Below, in pieces: positions 51,634 through 61,700 of a DNA stretch of 64,000 bases. A model generated the notes under the pieces. It was not told where the DNA came from. It did not search any database and worked only from the letters and a program-made list of their open reading frames with translations. The stretch spans positions 380,074-444,073 of the forward strand of contig JAKOVQ010000017.1 in the NCBI GenBank assembly GCA_029781975.1. Direction: 5' to 3'. Within the stretch, counting starts at the first letter, position 1, and the number at the start of each line of letters is the position of its first letter. This stretch comes from Acidobacteriota bacterium (GTDB taxonomy: Bacteria; Acidobacteriota; Thermoanaerobaculia; UBA5066). The position numbers and the translations under genes were made by a program.

Positions 51634-52106
51634 GCGGCACCTCCGCCGCGCGAGACGGTGATCGCGTCCCCCTCCGTGGAGACGGCGAAGGCGACGAGGG
51701 GGCGGGGCGGCGGTCCGGAGATGACCCTCCCGTCGGGGTTGAACTTGCCGTTGTGGCAGGCGCACCAGACGAGCGCCTCGGTCGGCACGTACTGGACCGT
51801 GCACCCCTCGTGCGTGCAGCGGGCGGAGAGGGCGTGGACCTTCTGGTCCTGGCCCCGGAAGACGAGGACCCGGTCCGTTCCGAGCCTCACGACGAGGAAC
51901 CCCTTCGCGGTCAGCTCGCCTTTCTGCTCCGCGGTCAGCGAGACCTTGTTCGCACCGCCGGCGTCCTTCGGCGGCGTCAGGTACCTCAGGACCGGGTAGA
52001 CGACCGCCGCGAGCCAGGCCAGGGCGCTCGATCCGAGGAGGACGTCGAGGAGGGTCCGTCGAGTTACCGGAGCTTCCCTGGTCACGGAACCGCCGGGAGC
52101 GTCCAT
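51630..52106 (-). CDS. Rieske iron-sulfur protein of a cytochrome bc-type complex
   Basis: 158 residues. A twin-arginine-like lead (TRRTLLDVLLG) and membrane anchor (ALAWLAAVVYPVLRYL) place the Rieske domain outside. Cluster-binding motifs are CTHEGC (about 97-102) and CACHNGKF (about 114-121). It takes electrons from quinol at the bc complex and passes them to the c-haem part. The start has GGAGGAGG upstream. Translational coupling (GTGA) to the cytochrome fusion shows they form one complex. Confidence 0.93.
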   Translation of the reverse strand: MDAPGGSVTREAPVTRRTLLDVLLGSSALAWLAAVVYPVLRYLTPPKDAGGANKVSLTAEQKGELTAKGFLVVRLGTDRVLVFRGQDQKVHALSARCTHEGCTVQYVPTEALVWCACHNGKFNPDGRVISGPPPRPLVAFAVSTEGDAITVSRGGGAA

Positions 52107-52267
52107 GCTGGTCCTCCTCCGCCCCTGGAATTGTCCGAGGAAGAATACGCCTGCCTCCCTCCCGCACCGTGGAGCGCGATTCCGGTTCAGGCCCCGTGGC
52201 GCGAGCGGGAGGCCACCCCGCGGTCGAAGGCGCGGGAGAGACCTCTCCGGACGCCGGGCTCGGGCGC

Positions 52268-52273
52268 TAGAAT
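52268..52273 (+). promoter_or_regulatory. -10 box of the unknown gene at 52306
   Basis: GC-TAGAAT, five of six consensus, 32 bases before the ATG. The leader holds an AAAGGAG ribosome site. No -35 was recognised. Confidence 0.45.
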
Positions 52274-52305
52274 CGTGCTCCTGGCGGCAGAGAAAGGAGC
52301 GAGAT

Positions 52306-52827
52306 ATGCCGTTCCGAATCTTCGCCGCCGGGACCGGGAACTTCCACTTCTCCAGGACAAACCTCGACTTCGGAGACGTCTACGACACCGCGAGCGCGAT
52401 GTCCCAGATGCAGGACCTCGCCACGGGCGGGGTCGGCGGCTGGGCGCAGGGGCGAGGAACCGACCAGGTCACGCCCAATCCGCAGCAGAGTGCGCTGGAT
52501 GCGATGGGTCGCATCATCGGCACCCACCTGCTGCGCGACAGCGTCACCCTGATGGTGGCGCAGATGGGCAGCGTGGAGGTCTCCGTTTACGCGCGCCAGA
52601 CCCGCACCCTCTGGGTGGACAACACCCAGTTCGCCCGGGTCTTCCTGGCCACCGACGACGACGTGCCGGCCGGGACGTTCTTCCGCCGGGTGAACCCCGT
52701 CCTGACCGAGACCGAGATGAACACGTTCGGCGTCCTGGCTGCCATGGCCCACGCGATCACCCAGTTCACCATCGACGGGAGGGCGTCGAACGGGGTGACG
52801 ATGCTCAACATCCAGCTGTTCCGCTAG
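52306..52827 (+). CDS. Unknown 173-residue protein
   Basis: A good ribosome site (AAAGGAG) and -10 box support the gene. There is no signal peptide or TM helix. The sequence alternates short strands and helices, with MSQMQDLATGGVGGW, VTLMVAQMGSVEVSVYARQTRTLWVDN and a helix-rich end (LAAMAHAITQFTIDGRASN). I do not recognise the family. It stands between divergent and convergent genes, so it is monocistronic. Confidence 0.65.
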   Translation: MPFRIFAAGTGNFHFSRTNLDFGDVYDTASAMSQMQDLATGGVGGWAQGRGTDQVTPNPQQSALDAMGRIIGTHLLRDSVTLMVAQMGSVEVSVYARQTRTLWVDNTQFARVFLATDDDVPAGTFFRRVNPVLTETEMNTFGVLAAMAHAITQFTIDGRASNGVTMLNIQLFR

Positions 52828-52918
52828 CCGGGGCCGGGCTCGAAGGCCACCGGCTCGTCCGGACCCCGGGTCGGCCCCTCGCGCGGGCGGCGCGGACCCG
52901 ATCGGTCGCGGACCGGGG

Positions 52919-53836
52919 TCAGCCCGCGTGCTTCAGGACGAAGTAGATGATGGCGTGGACCCCTCCGGACCAGACGAGCGAGAAGGCCAGGAGCCCCCAC
53001 GGCCGCTTCTGGGAGTAGGCCACCATCGCGGCGCCGCCGCCGGGCGCCAGCGTCACCGGCGTCGTGGTGCCGCGGTGCTTCGGGACGAGCCCCCCCTGCG
53101 AGGCGTCCCAGACCCCCACCGCGGTCACCATGTCGCCCGGGGCGATGACCTTCTCCTCCAGGTCGCAGCCCGCGAGGCTCACCGATCCGGGCTTTCCCAG
53201 CCGCCAGTCCTGCCGGACGGAGCCGTCCGCGTCGGACATCACCTCGTTCAGCTGCGACAGCATCGTCCCGATCTTCGCGAGCCCCATCTCCGTGAACGGG
53301 GCCTCGCGGAGATAGCCCTCCGCGCGGGCGAGGGCGTCCGGGTCGCCGGACAGGTGGCTGGCCGGGAACTTCTCGAGGAGGCTGAAGCCGAGGAGGCGGA
53401 CGTCGCCCCGGTCGGATCGGATGACCGAAGGCGCGAGGGCGAGCCCCGAGATGGCCGAGCCCGACGGGCGGGAGTCCCCGTCCGAGTCGGTCGCCGACGG
53501 CTTCTTGGCGTCGTACTCGTACGCGACGCACTCCCTCCCGCTGAACGGAGCGGTCAGCGTCTCGCCCAGCGGGAAGATCGGTCCCCAGACCGCCTCCTTC
53601 CGCCCGTCCTCCAGCGGAAGGCCCTGCTCCGCCCTCTTCAGGGCGTCGGAGTCGCCGGTGCCGAACGCGACCTGCTTCACCGCCGAGACGAGCATCAGGA
53701 GGCCGATCGCCCCGAAGGCGGAGAGGATGAGATCCGCCGGGGACTCCACGCGGCCGCGGAGGAGGGCGTAGTAGCCCCCGAAGACAGCGACGAGGAGGAC
53801 GAAGGCGATCGTGCATCCCTTCTTGATCATCGGCAT
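52919..53836 (-). CDS. GIDE-domain-like membrane protein
   Basis: 305 residues. TM helices lie at the N-terminus (about 8-24 and 34-54) and C-terminus (LLAFSLVWSGGVHAIIYFVL). The central soluble domain has GETLTAPFSGRECVAYEYDAKK, the hallmark of the GIDE domain of eukaryotic MULAN ubiquitin ligases and their bacterial relatives. Bacterial members lack the RING finger and have no established function; they may sense membrane lipids. No partner gene is adjacent. Confidence 0.7.
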   Translation of the reverse strand: MPMIKKGCTIAFVLLVAVFGGYYALLRGRVESPADLILSAFGAIGLLMLVSAVKQVAFGTGDSDALKRAEQGLPLEDGRKEAVWGPIFPLGETLTAPFSGRECVAYEYDAKKPSATDSDGDSRPSGSAISGLALAPSVIRSDRGDVRLLGFSLLEKFPASHLSGDPDALARAEGYLREAPFTEMGLAKIGTMLSQLNEVMSDADGSVRQDWRLGKPGSVSLAGCDLEEKVIAPGDMVTAVGVWDASQGGLVPKHRGTTTPVTLAPGGGAAMVAYSQKRPWGLLAFSLVWSGGVHAIIYFVLKHAG

Positions 53837-53909
53837 GCTCCTGCGGGCGAGGTTCGCGCGAGTCTACCGTCTCCCCGCCGACCCTGGGGAGCCGCCCTGC
53901 CGCCGGTGC

Positions 53910-53915
53910 TAGCAT
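53910..53915 (+). promoter_or_regulatory. -10 box of the GGDEF-EAL gene
   Basis: GC-TAGCAT, 12 bases before the GTG. The leader would be about five bases and contains no ribosome site. Confidence 0.45.
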
Positions 53916-53927
53916 CCCCGGGCGATC

Positions 53928-56384
53928 GTGCCCGAGCCTCCACAGCCCTCGAGCGCCGCGCGCGGCTCCTCCCCCGCCGAGGCGACCGCCGAGCGGGCCC
54001 AGGCGCGGGCGCTCCGCGTCCTCCTCCGGACCTTCCTCCTCCTCATCGCCGGGATCACCGCGCTCGGAGCCCTCTCGGGAAGCTGGGACCGCGCCGCCGC
54101 CGCGGCCCTCGGGGGAGCCGTGTACGGCCTCCTGCTCCTCGGGCTCGACCGCCTCGGCACGAGGCGGGCGGCCGCGCTCTCCGTCGTCTGGACCTTCGTC
54201 GTCGCGGCGGCGTCCATGGCGCTGGGCCGGGGCATCTACGACGTGACGATGGTCCTCTTCCCGGCCGGCCTCCTCCTCGGCGCGCTCTTCCTGCGGCGGG
54301 AGCAGCTGACCGCCCTGACGGCCGCCACCGTCGTCGTCGTCGCGGCCGTGGGGGCCTGGGAGCTGCTCCGAGGGGTCGCGGCCGCGCCGGCGGATCCGAG
54401 CGCCGTGGACGTCGTCGTCGCCTCGCTCCTCCTCCTCGTCTCCGGCGTCGTCGCCCGCCTCGTCGTCCAGGCTCTCCAGGAGACGGTCGCGGAGACCCGC
54501 CGCGCCGAGGACGCCCTCGCGGCGGCGAACCGGAAGCTGGCCCTGAGGAACGAGGCGCTCCAGCTCGTGAACGACCTCTCGCGCCGGCTCCAGCGCGGCC
54601 TCGACCTCGACGCCATCGCGGGAGAGGCGATCGACGTCCTCGTCCGGCACAGCCGGCCGCCGCTCGTCGCGCTCTACCTCCTCGAGGAGGACGGCGAGAG
54701 CCTCCGCCTCGTCGCCGACTGCGGCTTCACCGCCGAGGAGAGGCGGCGCGCCGCCGTCCTTCCGGTGGACGGGAGCATCAGCGGCCTGGCGGTCCGCGAG
54801 CAGCGCCCGATCTCGTCGGTCGACGTCGGGAGCGACCCGCGCGTCTCCCCGGAGGTCGGGCCCGCCCTCGCCGAGCGGGGCCTCGTCTCGGCCCTGGCGA
54901 TCCCGCTCGCCTTCGGCACCGGCTCGCTCGGGACGGTGAACCTCGTCTTCACCGAGCGGCGGGACTTCACCCCGCTCGACCTCGACACCTACCAGTCGAT
55001 CGGCCAGGCGGTGGCGATGGCGATCACCAACTCCCGCCACGTCGCCGGGCTCGAGTTCCAGGCGTTCCACGACCCGCTGACGGCCCTCCCCAACCGCGAC
55101 GGCCTCCACAGGCGGCTCCGCACGGTCCTCTCGCAGCGGCGCCGCGCGTCCGACCGGGTGGCGCTCGTCCTCGTCGACGTCAACCGGTTCCGGGAGATCA
55201 ACGAGGCCCTCGGCCACCACGTCGGCGACGAGCTCCTCGTCCAGGTCGCCGCGCGGCTGGAGCGCCACCACCACGTCCCGAAGGCCGAGGTCTTCCGCCT
55301 GGGAGGGGACGAGTTCGCCGTCCTCCTCGAGGATCCCCGGAGCACCCCGGACGCGGAGGCGCAGGCGCGCGGGATCCTGGCCTCGCTGGGAGACCCGTTC
55401 GAGGCGGGAGGGCTCGCCCTCGAGGTCGCCGCCACCGCGGGCCTCGCGCTCGCCCCCGACCACGGGACCGACAGCCACGAGCTCCTCCGGTGCGCCGACG
55501 TGGCCCTCGCCCGCGCCAAGAGCCTGGGGGGCGGCGTCGTCTCCTACGCCCGCGAGATCGACGAGAGGACGCCGGACCGCCTCGCCCTCATGTCCGAGCT
55601 GGGGCGTGCGATCCGCGAGGGGAGCCTCGTCCTCCACTTCCAGCCCCAGGTCTCGCTCCGGGACGGGTGGATCTCGGGCTGCGAGGCGCTCGCCCGCTGG
55701 CCGCACCCGAAGATGGGGCTCCTCGACGCGGGGGGGTTCGTCCCGGAGGCCGAGGCGAGCGACGTCATGAACCCGCTCACCTACTGGGTCGTCGAGGCCG
55801 CCCTCGGCCAGCTCGCGCGCTGGACCCCGATCCTGCCGCGCCTCACGATGGCGATGAACCTTTCCGTCCGGAACCTCCTCGACCGGAACTGCCCCCAGCG
55901 GCTCGAGGAGATCGTCCGCCGGGTCGGCGTCGACCCGGGCCGGGTGGAGCTCGAGGTGACCGAGACGGCCCTGATGACCGACCCCGAGGCGGCCGTGCGG
56001 GCCCTCGGCCGGATCACCGAGATCGGCGTCCGGCTCGCGATCGACGACTTCGGGACCGGCTATTCGTCGCTGTCGTACCTCAAGCGGTTCCCCGTCCAGG
56101 TCCTGAAGATCGACCGCTCCTTCGTCTCGGAGATGGTCTCCCGGGAGAAGAGCCGCGCCATCGTCCGGTCGACCGTGCAGCTGGCCCACAGCATCGGCCT
56201 CGTCGTCGTGGCCGAGGGGATCGAGGACCTCGCGACGGCCGAGGCGCTCCGCGAGATCGACTGCGACCTGGCGCAGGGGTACTTCTTCTCGCGCCCGGAG
56301 CCCGCCGACGTCATCGAGCGACGGATGCGGCGGGGCGAGAGGCTTCCCGGCTTCCCTTCCGGGTCGTTCTCGCTCCCCGCCTGA
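53928..56384 (+). CDS. Membrane GAF-GGDEF-EAL c-di-GMP enzyme
   Basis: 818 residues. About five N-terminal TM helices (residues 28-185) form a membrane sensor, followed by a coiled coil and a GAF domain (ALQLVNDLSRRLQRGLDLDAIAGEAI..., ~210-360). GGDEF is intact (RLGGDEFAVLL). EAL has all catalytic motifs: CEALARW, MNLSVRNL, ETAL, IDDFGTGYSSLSYLKRFP and DRSFV, with GIED. It may make or degrade c-di-GMP; both sites look active. The nearby PilZ protein is a possible target. Confidence 0.95.
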   Translation: MPEPPQPSSAARGSSPAEATAERAQARALRVLLRTFLLLIAGITALGALSGSWDRAAAAALGGAVYGLLLLGLDRLGTRRAAALSVVWTFVVAAASMALGRGIYDVTMVLFPAGLLLGALFLRREQLTALTAATVVVVAAVGAWELLRGVAAAPADPSAVDVVVASLLLLVSGVVARLVVQALQETVAETRRAEDALAAANRKLALRNEALQLVNDLSRRLQRGLDLDAIAGEAIDVLVRHSRPPLVALYLLEEDGESLRLVADCGFTAEERRRAAVLPVDGSISGLAVREQRPISSVDVGSDPRVSPEVGPALAERGLVSALAIPLAFGTGSLGTVNLVFTERRDFTPLDLDTYQSIGQAVAMAITNSRHVAGLEFQAFHDPLTALPNRDGLHRRLRTVLSQRRRASDRVALVLVDVNRFREINEALGHHVGDELLVQVAARLERHHHVPKAEVFRLGGDEFAVLLEDPRSTPDAEAQARGILASLGDPFEAGGLALEVAATAGLALAPDHGTDSHELLRCADVALARAKSLGGGVVSYAREIDERTPDRLALMSELGRAIREGSLVLHFQPQVSLRDGWISGCEALARWPHPKMGLLDAGGFVPEAEASDVMNPLTYWVVEAALGQLARWTPILPRLTMAMNLSVRNLLDRNCPQRLEEIVRRVGVDPGRVELEVTETALMTDPEAAVRALGRITEIGVRLAIDDFGTGYSSLSYLKRFPVQVLKIDRSFVSEMVSREKSRAIVRSTVQLAHSIGLVVVAEGIEDLATAEALREIDCDLAQGYFFSRPEPADVIERRMRRGERLPGFPSGSFSLPA

Positions 56385-56386
56385 CC

Positions 56387-56416
56387 GGCCCGGGCCCCCC
56401 GGGGCCGCCCGGGGCC
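56387..56416. terminator. Hairpin between convergent GGDEF-EAL and ppk1 genes
   Basis: GGCCCGGGC pairs with GCCCGGGGCC (one bulged G) around an 11-base G/C loop. No T tract. It fills the 32-base gap and may stop both transcripts. Confidence 0.4.
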
Positions 56417-58549
56417 TCAGCTCTCCCGGGGGCGGCCCCGTCTCCGGACGGCGGGCGCTCCGCGCCGGCCTTCCTCCGCCGCGAGCCGGATCAGCTCGGC
56501 CTGGGCCGCGACCGGCTCGGCCCCCTCGGGGACCGACCTCCGGCAGTAGGTCCCGTCCGGCCGGCAGTCCCACACCGACGAGTTGTCCCGTTCGTAGACC
56601 CTCAGGATCGCCTGGAGGCCGCGCTTCACCTCCGGGTCCTTCACCGGGACGATCATCTCCACGCGGCCGTCGAGGTTGCGCTTCATCCAGTCGGCCGACC
56701 CGATGAAGAGCTCGGGGGCGCCGCCGTTCTCGAAGCGGTAGATCCGGCTGTGCTCCAGGAACCGGTCCACGACTCCGAAGACCGAGATCGTCTCCGAGAG
56801 GCCGGGCACCCCGGGCCTCAGGCAGCAGAGGCCGCGGACGTTGAGCCGGATCGGGACCCCGGCCTGGCTCGCCAGGTAGAGCTCGCGGATCATCTCGCGG
56901 TCCTGCAGCTGGTTCATCTTCGCGTCGATGCCGCTCGGCCGGCCTGCGTTCCCGTGGTCCGCCTCGCGCCGGATCAGCTCGACGAAGCGCTCGCGCATGA
57001 AGCGGGGGGCGACGAGGATCGAGCGGTACGCGCCGCGCGGGGTGGCGCCGGTCAGCTCGTCGAAGAGCGCCGCGGCCTCCCCGCAGATCTCGGGGTCGCA
57101 CGTCAGGATGCCGAGGTCCTCGTAGAGGCGCGCCGTCCCCGTGTGGTAGTTCCCCGAGCCGACGTGCGCGTAGCGGCGCAGGCGCTGCCCCTCCTCGCGG
57201 ACGACCAGGGCCGTCTTGACGTGCGTCTTGAGCCGCTCGACGCCGTAGGCGACGTGGACCCCCTCGTTCTCCAGGAGGCGTCCCCAGGCGATGTTCGGAG
57301 CCTCGTCGAACCGCGCGGTGACCTCGACCAGGACGGCCACCTGCTTGCCCCGCCGGGCCGCCTCGACGAGGGCCTTCACGATCGGCGAGTCGGAGCTGGT
57401 CCGGTAGATCGTGAGCTTGATGGAGAGGACGGCCGGGTCCTCCGCCGCCGAGGCGAGGAACCTGAGGACCGAGGTGTCGAAGCTGTCGTACGGGTGGTGG
57501 ATCAGGACGTCGCCCCGGGCGATCTCCTCGAAGATCGCCCCCGCCCGCGGCGCCAGGGCGCGCAGGCGCGGGTGCGTGGCGGGCTCGTGGGGCGGGAACC
57601 TCAGCTCCGGCCGGCCGGAGACGGGGAGCCTCATCAGGTCCGCCACCCCGATGACGCTCGTCGTCCGGTAGAGGTCCTCCTCGACGATCTCGAGCCGCCT
57701 GCAGAGCCACCCGGCGAGCCGGTCCGGCATGTCGGGCGACACCTCGAGCCGGACGACGCCGGCGAACCGGCGCGCCTTGAGCTCGTCGGCGACGATCCGG
57801 AGGATGCGCCCGGGCTCCTCGACCTCGCCCGCGTCGGTGGCCTGCTCGATCGGATCCGCCTCCCCCTCCGCGCCCCGGGTCACCCGGAAGGTGTGGACCT
57901 CGGCCGGAGTCGAGGTCGGGAAGAGGAGGTCGAGGTTCGCGGCGATGACCTGCTCGACGGGGACGAACCCGATCCCCCCGGGGAGCGCCACCCACCGCGG
58001 CCGGTTGTCCGGCACCTTGATCCTCACGAACCGCGGCTTGCCCCTCTCGCCGACGGGGACGAGGACGCCGAGGTTCAGCGTCCCGCTCGAGATGAACGGG
58101 AACGGGTGCTCGGCGTCCACCGCGAGGGGCGTGAGGATCGGGAGGACGTTCTCCACGAAGTGCTGGCGGAGGGCCGCGGAGACCTCGGGAGGGAGCTCCG
58201 CGTGGTCGAGGAGGGGAAGGCCGGCGCGCTTCAGCCCCGGACGGAGCTCCTCCCGGACGAGCCGGTCGAGGGCCCCCGCCTGGCTCACGAGCTCGGCCCG
58301 GCAGGCCACGAGCTCCTGCTCGGGCGTCAGCCCGCCGAGCGAGAGCTTCCTCGACCCCTTCTTCACCTGGCGCTTCAGGCCGCTGACGCGCTTCATGAAG
58401 AACTCGTCGTGGAGCATCCCCATGATGCCGGCGAACTTGACCCGTTCGAGGAGCGGCACCTCCGGCCTCTGGGCCAGCGAGAGGACCCGGCGCGCGAACC
58501 CGAGCCAGCTCAGCTCCCGGTTGAAGAACGAGTCGTCGTCGACTCTCAT
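56417..58549 (-). CDS. ppk1: Polyphosphate kinase 1
   Basis: 710 residues from the ATG at 58549 with a GAGGGGGG site. The N domain (FFNRELSWLGFARRVL), the middle H domain and both C-terminal phospholipase-D-like domains are present. The phospho-His motif is LKTHVKTAL, and YAHVGSGNYHTGTARLYEDLG holds the second conserved His. It makes polyphosphate from ATP, reversibly. The adjacent pst genes are part of the same phosphate theme, though not in one operon. Confidence 0.96.
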   Translation of the reverse strand: MRVDDDSFFNRELSWLGFARRVLSLAQRPEVPLLERVKFAGIMGMLHDEFFMKRVSGLKRQVKKGSRKLSLGGLTPEQELVACRAELVSQAGALDRLVREELRPGLKRAGLPLLDHAELPPEVSAALRQHFVENVLPILTPLAVDAEHPFPFISSGTLNLGVLVPVGERGKPRFVRIKVPDNRPRWVALPGGIGFVPVEQVIAANLDLLFPTSTPAEVHTFRVTRGAEGEADPIEQATDAGEVEEPGRILRIVADELKARRFAGVVRLEVSPDMPDRLAGWLCRRLEIVEEDLYRTTSVIGVADLMRLPVSGRPELRFPPHEPATHPRLRALAPRAGAIFEEIARGDVLIHHPYDSFDTSVLRFLASAAEDPAVLSIKLTIYRTSSDSPIVKALVEAARRGKQVAVLVEVTARFDEAPNIAWGRLLENEGVHVAYGVERLKTHVKTALVVREEGQRLRRYAHVGSGNYHTGTARLYEDLGILTCDPEICGEAAALFDELTGATPRGAYRSILVAPRFMRERFVELIRREADHGNAGRPSGIDAKMNQLQDREMIRELYLASQAGVPIRLNVRGLCCLRPGVPGLSETISVFGVVDRFLEHSRIYRFENGGAPELFIGSADWMKRNLDGRVEMIVPVKDPEVKRGLQAILRVYERDNSSVWDCRPDGTYCRRSVPEGAEPVAAQAELIRLAAEEGRRGAPAVRRRGRPRES

Positions 58550-58635
58550 CGGTCCCCCCTCGGCTCCAGCCCGGGGCCCGTCGAGGACCATCCGAGCCCG
58601 CGACGACCCCGATCGGGAAGGATAGGTCGGATCCC

Positions 58636-58665
58636 TTGCGACGGGCAGGCGAAGGCCCCTATCCT
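58636..58665 (+). promoter_or_regulatory. Promoter of the ygfK-like gene
   Basis: TTGCGA, 18-base spacer, TATCCT. A leader of about 40 bases contains the GAGGAG ribosome site before the ATG at 58711. Confidence 0.55.
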
Positions 58666-58710
58666 GCTCCCCGGCGGCGGCCCGGTCCCGTCCCCGAGGA
58701 GAGCAGCACC

Positions 58711-61700
58711 ATGGGAGCGCCCTTCCGTCCCCTCCCGCTCGCCGCGCTCGCGCGCTGGCTCTTCGACGGGATCGAGTCCGGCGAGACGGTCCTCGGGATC
58801 CCCCTCGCGAACCTCGAGGTCCCTGGCCCGCGCCTCGCCGCCAGCGCCTTCGGCCGGCCGCTCGCCGCGCCGCTCGGCCTGGCCGCCGGGCCCCACACCC
58901 AGCTGGCGCCCAACATCGTCGCGGGGTGGCTCTGCGGCGCCCGCTTCGTCGAGCTGAAGACCGTCCAGGAGCTCGACGCCATCGAGGTCAGCCGCCCCTG
59001 CATCGACGCGGCCGACGAGGCCTACAACTGCGAGTGGTCGCAGGAGCTGACGCTGACGCAGTCGTTCGGGGAGTACCTGAACGCCTGGGTGCTCGTCCAC
59101 GCCCTCGCCCACCGCCTCGGCCTGCCGGGGCCGGGGACGCACTTCGCGATGAGCGTCGGCTACACCCTCGACGGGATCCGGAGCCCGCGCGTCTCCGGCT
59201 TCGTCGAGGCGATGCGGGACGCGAGCGCCTTCCTCCCCGCCGCCGTCGACGCGGTGGCGGCGGTCTACCCCGCCGTCCGCGACGTCGAGATCCCGTCGCG
59301 TATCTCGGACCACGTCACGCTCTCGACGATGCACGGCTGCCCCCCGGCGGAGATCGAGCGGATCGCCCGCCACCTCCTCTCGGGGCTCGGCCTCCACACC
59401 TGGGTGAAGCTCAACCCGACCCTCCTCGGCCCCGATCGGCTCCGCGGCCTCCTCAACCGGGACCTCGGGTGGGGGATCGAGGTCCCCGACGAGGCCTTCG
59501 CCCACGACCCGCGCCTCCCGGAGGCGCTCGAGATGGCGCGGAGCCTCGCGTCCGCCGCGCGCGAGGCCGGGAGGAGCTTCGGGATCAAGCTCTCGAACAC
59601 GCTCGAGGTCGCGAACCGCCGCGGCGTCCTCCCCTCGCACGAGCGGACGGCCTACCTCTCCGGGCGCGCGCTCCACCCCCTGACGCTCACGCTCGCCAAG
59701 GAGCTCGGCGACGGGCTCGACGGGGCCGTCCCGATCAGCTTCTGCGGCGGCGCCGACGCCACGAGCTTCCCCGACCTCGTGGCGGACGGTCTCTCCCCGG
59801 TCACCGTCTGCACCGACCTGCTGAAGCCGGGCGGGTATGCCCGCCTCCAGCAGTACCTCGTCAACCTCGAGGACGCGATGACCCGCGCCGGGGCCGAGGA
59901 CCTCGCCTCCTTCGTCGATGCGACCTCGGGCGGGAAGGGGGCCCGGCTCAACCTCGCCCGCCACGCCGCGCGCGTCGCCGCCGACCCGCGCTACGCCGCC
60001 CCGGCGCGGCCGCCGAGGTTCAAGGGGCAGCGGCCGCTCGGGGCCTTCGACTGCATCGCGGCCCCCTGCCAGGAGGACTGCCCGGCCCACCAGAACGTCC
60101 CGGACTACCTCTGGCTCGTCGCGCAGGGAAGGCCGGGGGAAGCCCTCGACGTCGTCCTTCGGACGAATCCCCTCCCGGGGATCACCGGGAGCGTCTGCGA
60201 CCACCCGTGCACCGAGCGCTGCGTCCGGAGCTTCTACGACTCCCCCCTGGCGATCCGCGAGGTGAAGCGGTTCGCCTTCGAGCACGGGGAGAGGCCTCGC
60301 GCCCCGGGCCGTCCCGCCGCCCCGGATCGACCCGGCCCGTCGGTCGCCATCGTCGGGGCGGGGCCGGCAGGGCTGGCCGCCGCGTACCACCTCGTCCGGA
60401 TGGGGCTCTCGCCCGAGATCCTCGAGGCGCGGGGCGAGGCGGGAGGGATGGTGAGCGGCGTCATCCCCGGCTATCGCCTGAGCGGCAAGGCCCTGGGGAA
60501 CGACCTCGAGCGGCTCCGCCAGCTCGGCGTCGCGATCCGGCTCGGGACGGCCCTCGGCCGCGACGTCTCGCTCCGCCAGCTCCTCGACCGGCACGCGGCC
60601 GTCTTCCTCGCGGTCGGCGCCCAGCGAGGCCGGCGCCTCGGGGTTCCGGGAGAGGAGGCGGGGGGAGTGGTCGACGCGCTGGAGCTCCTCGCGCGCGTCC
60701 GCGCCGCACGCGCCGCCGGCCCCGGCGCGGTCGCCGGAGCTCCCGGCCCGCCGGACCTCGGGAGACGGGTCCTCGTCGTCGGCGGCGGCAACTCGGCGAT
60801 GGACGCCGCGCGGTCCGCCCGGCGCCTGGCGCCGGGCGCCGAGGTGACGCTCGTCTACAGGAGGACGCGGGCCGAGATGCCCGCCGACCCGGCCGAGGTG
60901 CGCGACGCGCTGGCGGAGGGGGTCTGCCTCCGGGAGCTCCTCGCTCCCGCGCGGGTCGTCGCCGAAGGCGGCCGCGCCGTCGCCCTCGCCTGCACCCCGA
61001 TGGTCCTCGGCGAGCCCGACCCTTCCGGGCGCCGCCGTCCGGTCCCCTCCGGCGAGCGCGAGGTCCTCCTTCCCGCCGACGCGATCGTCACCGCGGTCGG
61101 CCAGGAGGCGGTGCTCGACTTCCTCGACGGGCCCGACGGAGCCCAGGTCGCCCGGCGCCCCGACGGGACCCTCCGCGTCGACCCGGTCACCCTCGAGACG
61201 AGCGTTCCCGGGCTCTTCGCGGGAGGGGACGTCGTCCGCGGCGCCGCGTCGGTCGTGGAGGCGCTGGCCGACGGGCTGGCCGTCGCCGGGGAGATCGGCC
61301 GACGGCACGGGTTCGCCCCGGCCCCCGAGCCGCCGCTGCCGAAAGGGAGGACCCCGGCGCAGCTCCTCGCCCGCAAGGGGTGGCGGACCGTCGCCTCGAC
61401 CGTCCCCGTCCTCCCCGTTCCCCAGCGGGGCGGGTTCGCGGAGGTGGTCCAGTCCCTCGCCCCCGACGACGCCGTCGCCGAGGCGAGCCGGTGCCTCGGC
61501 TGCGACGACCTCTGCAGCCTCTGCGTCACGGTCTGCCCCAACCGGGCGAACCAGGCGTTCGAGCTGGCCCCGCTCACGCTCGACCTCCCGGTCCTCGAGT
61601 CGCGGGAGGGAGAGCTCGTCGTCCGGGGGAGCCGGCCGTTCGCGGTGACCCAGGGCGTGCAGGTCCTCAACGTCGCCGACCTCTGCAACGCCTGCGGCAG

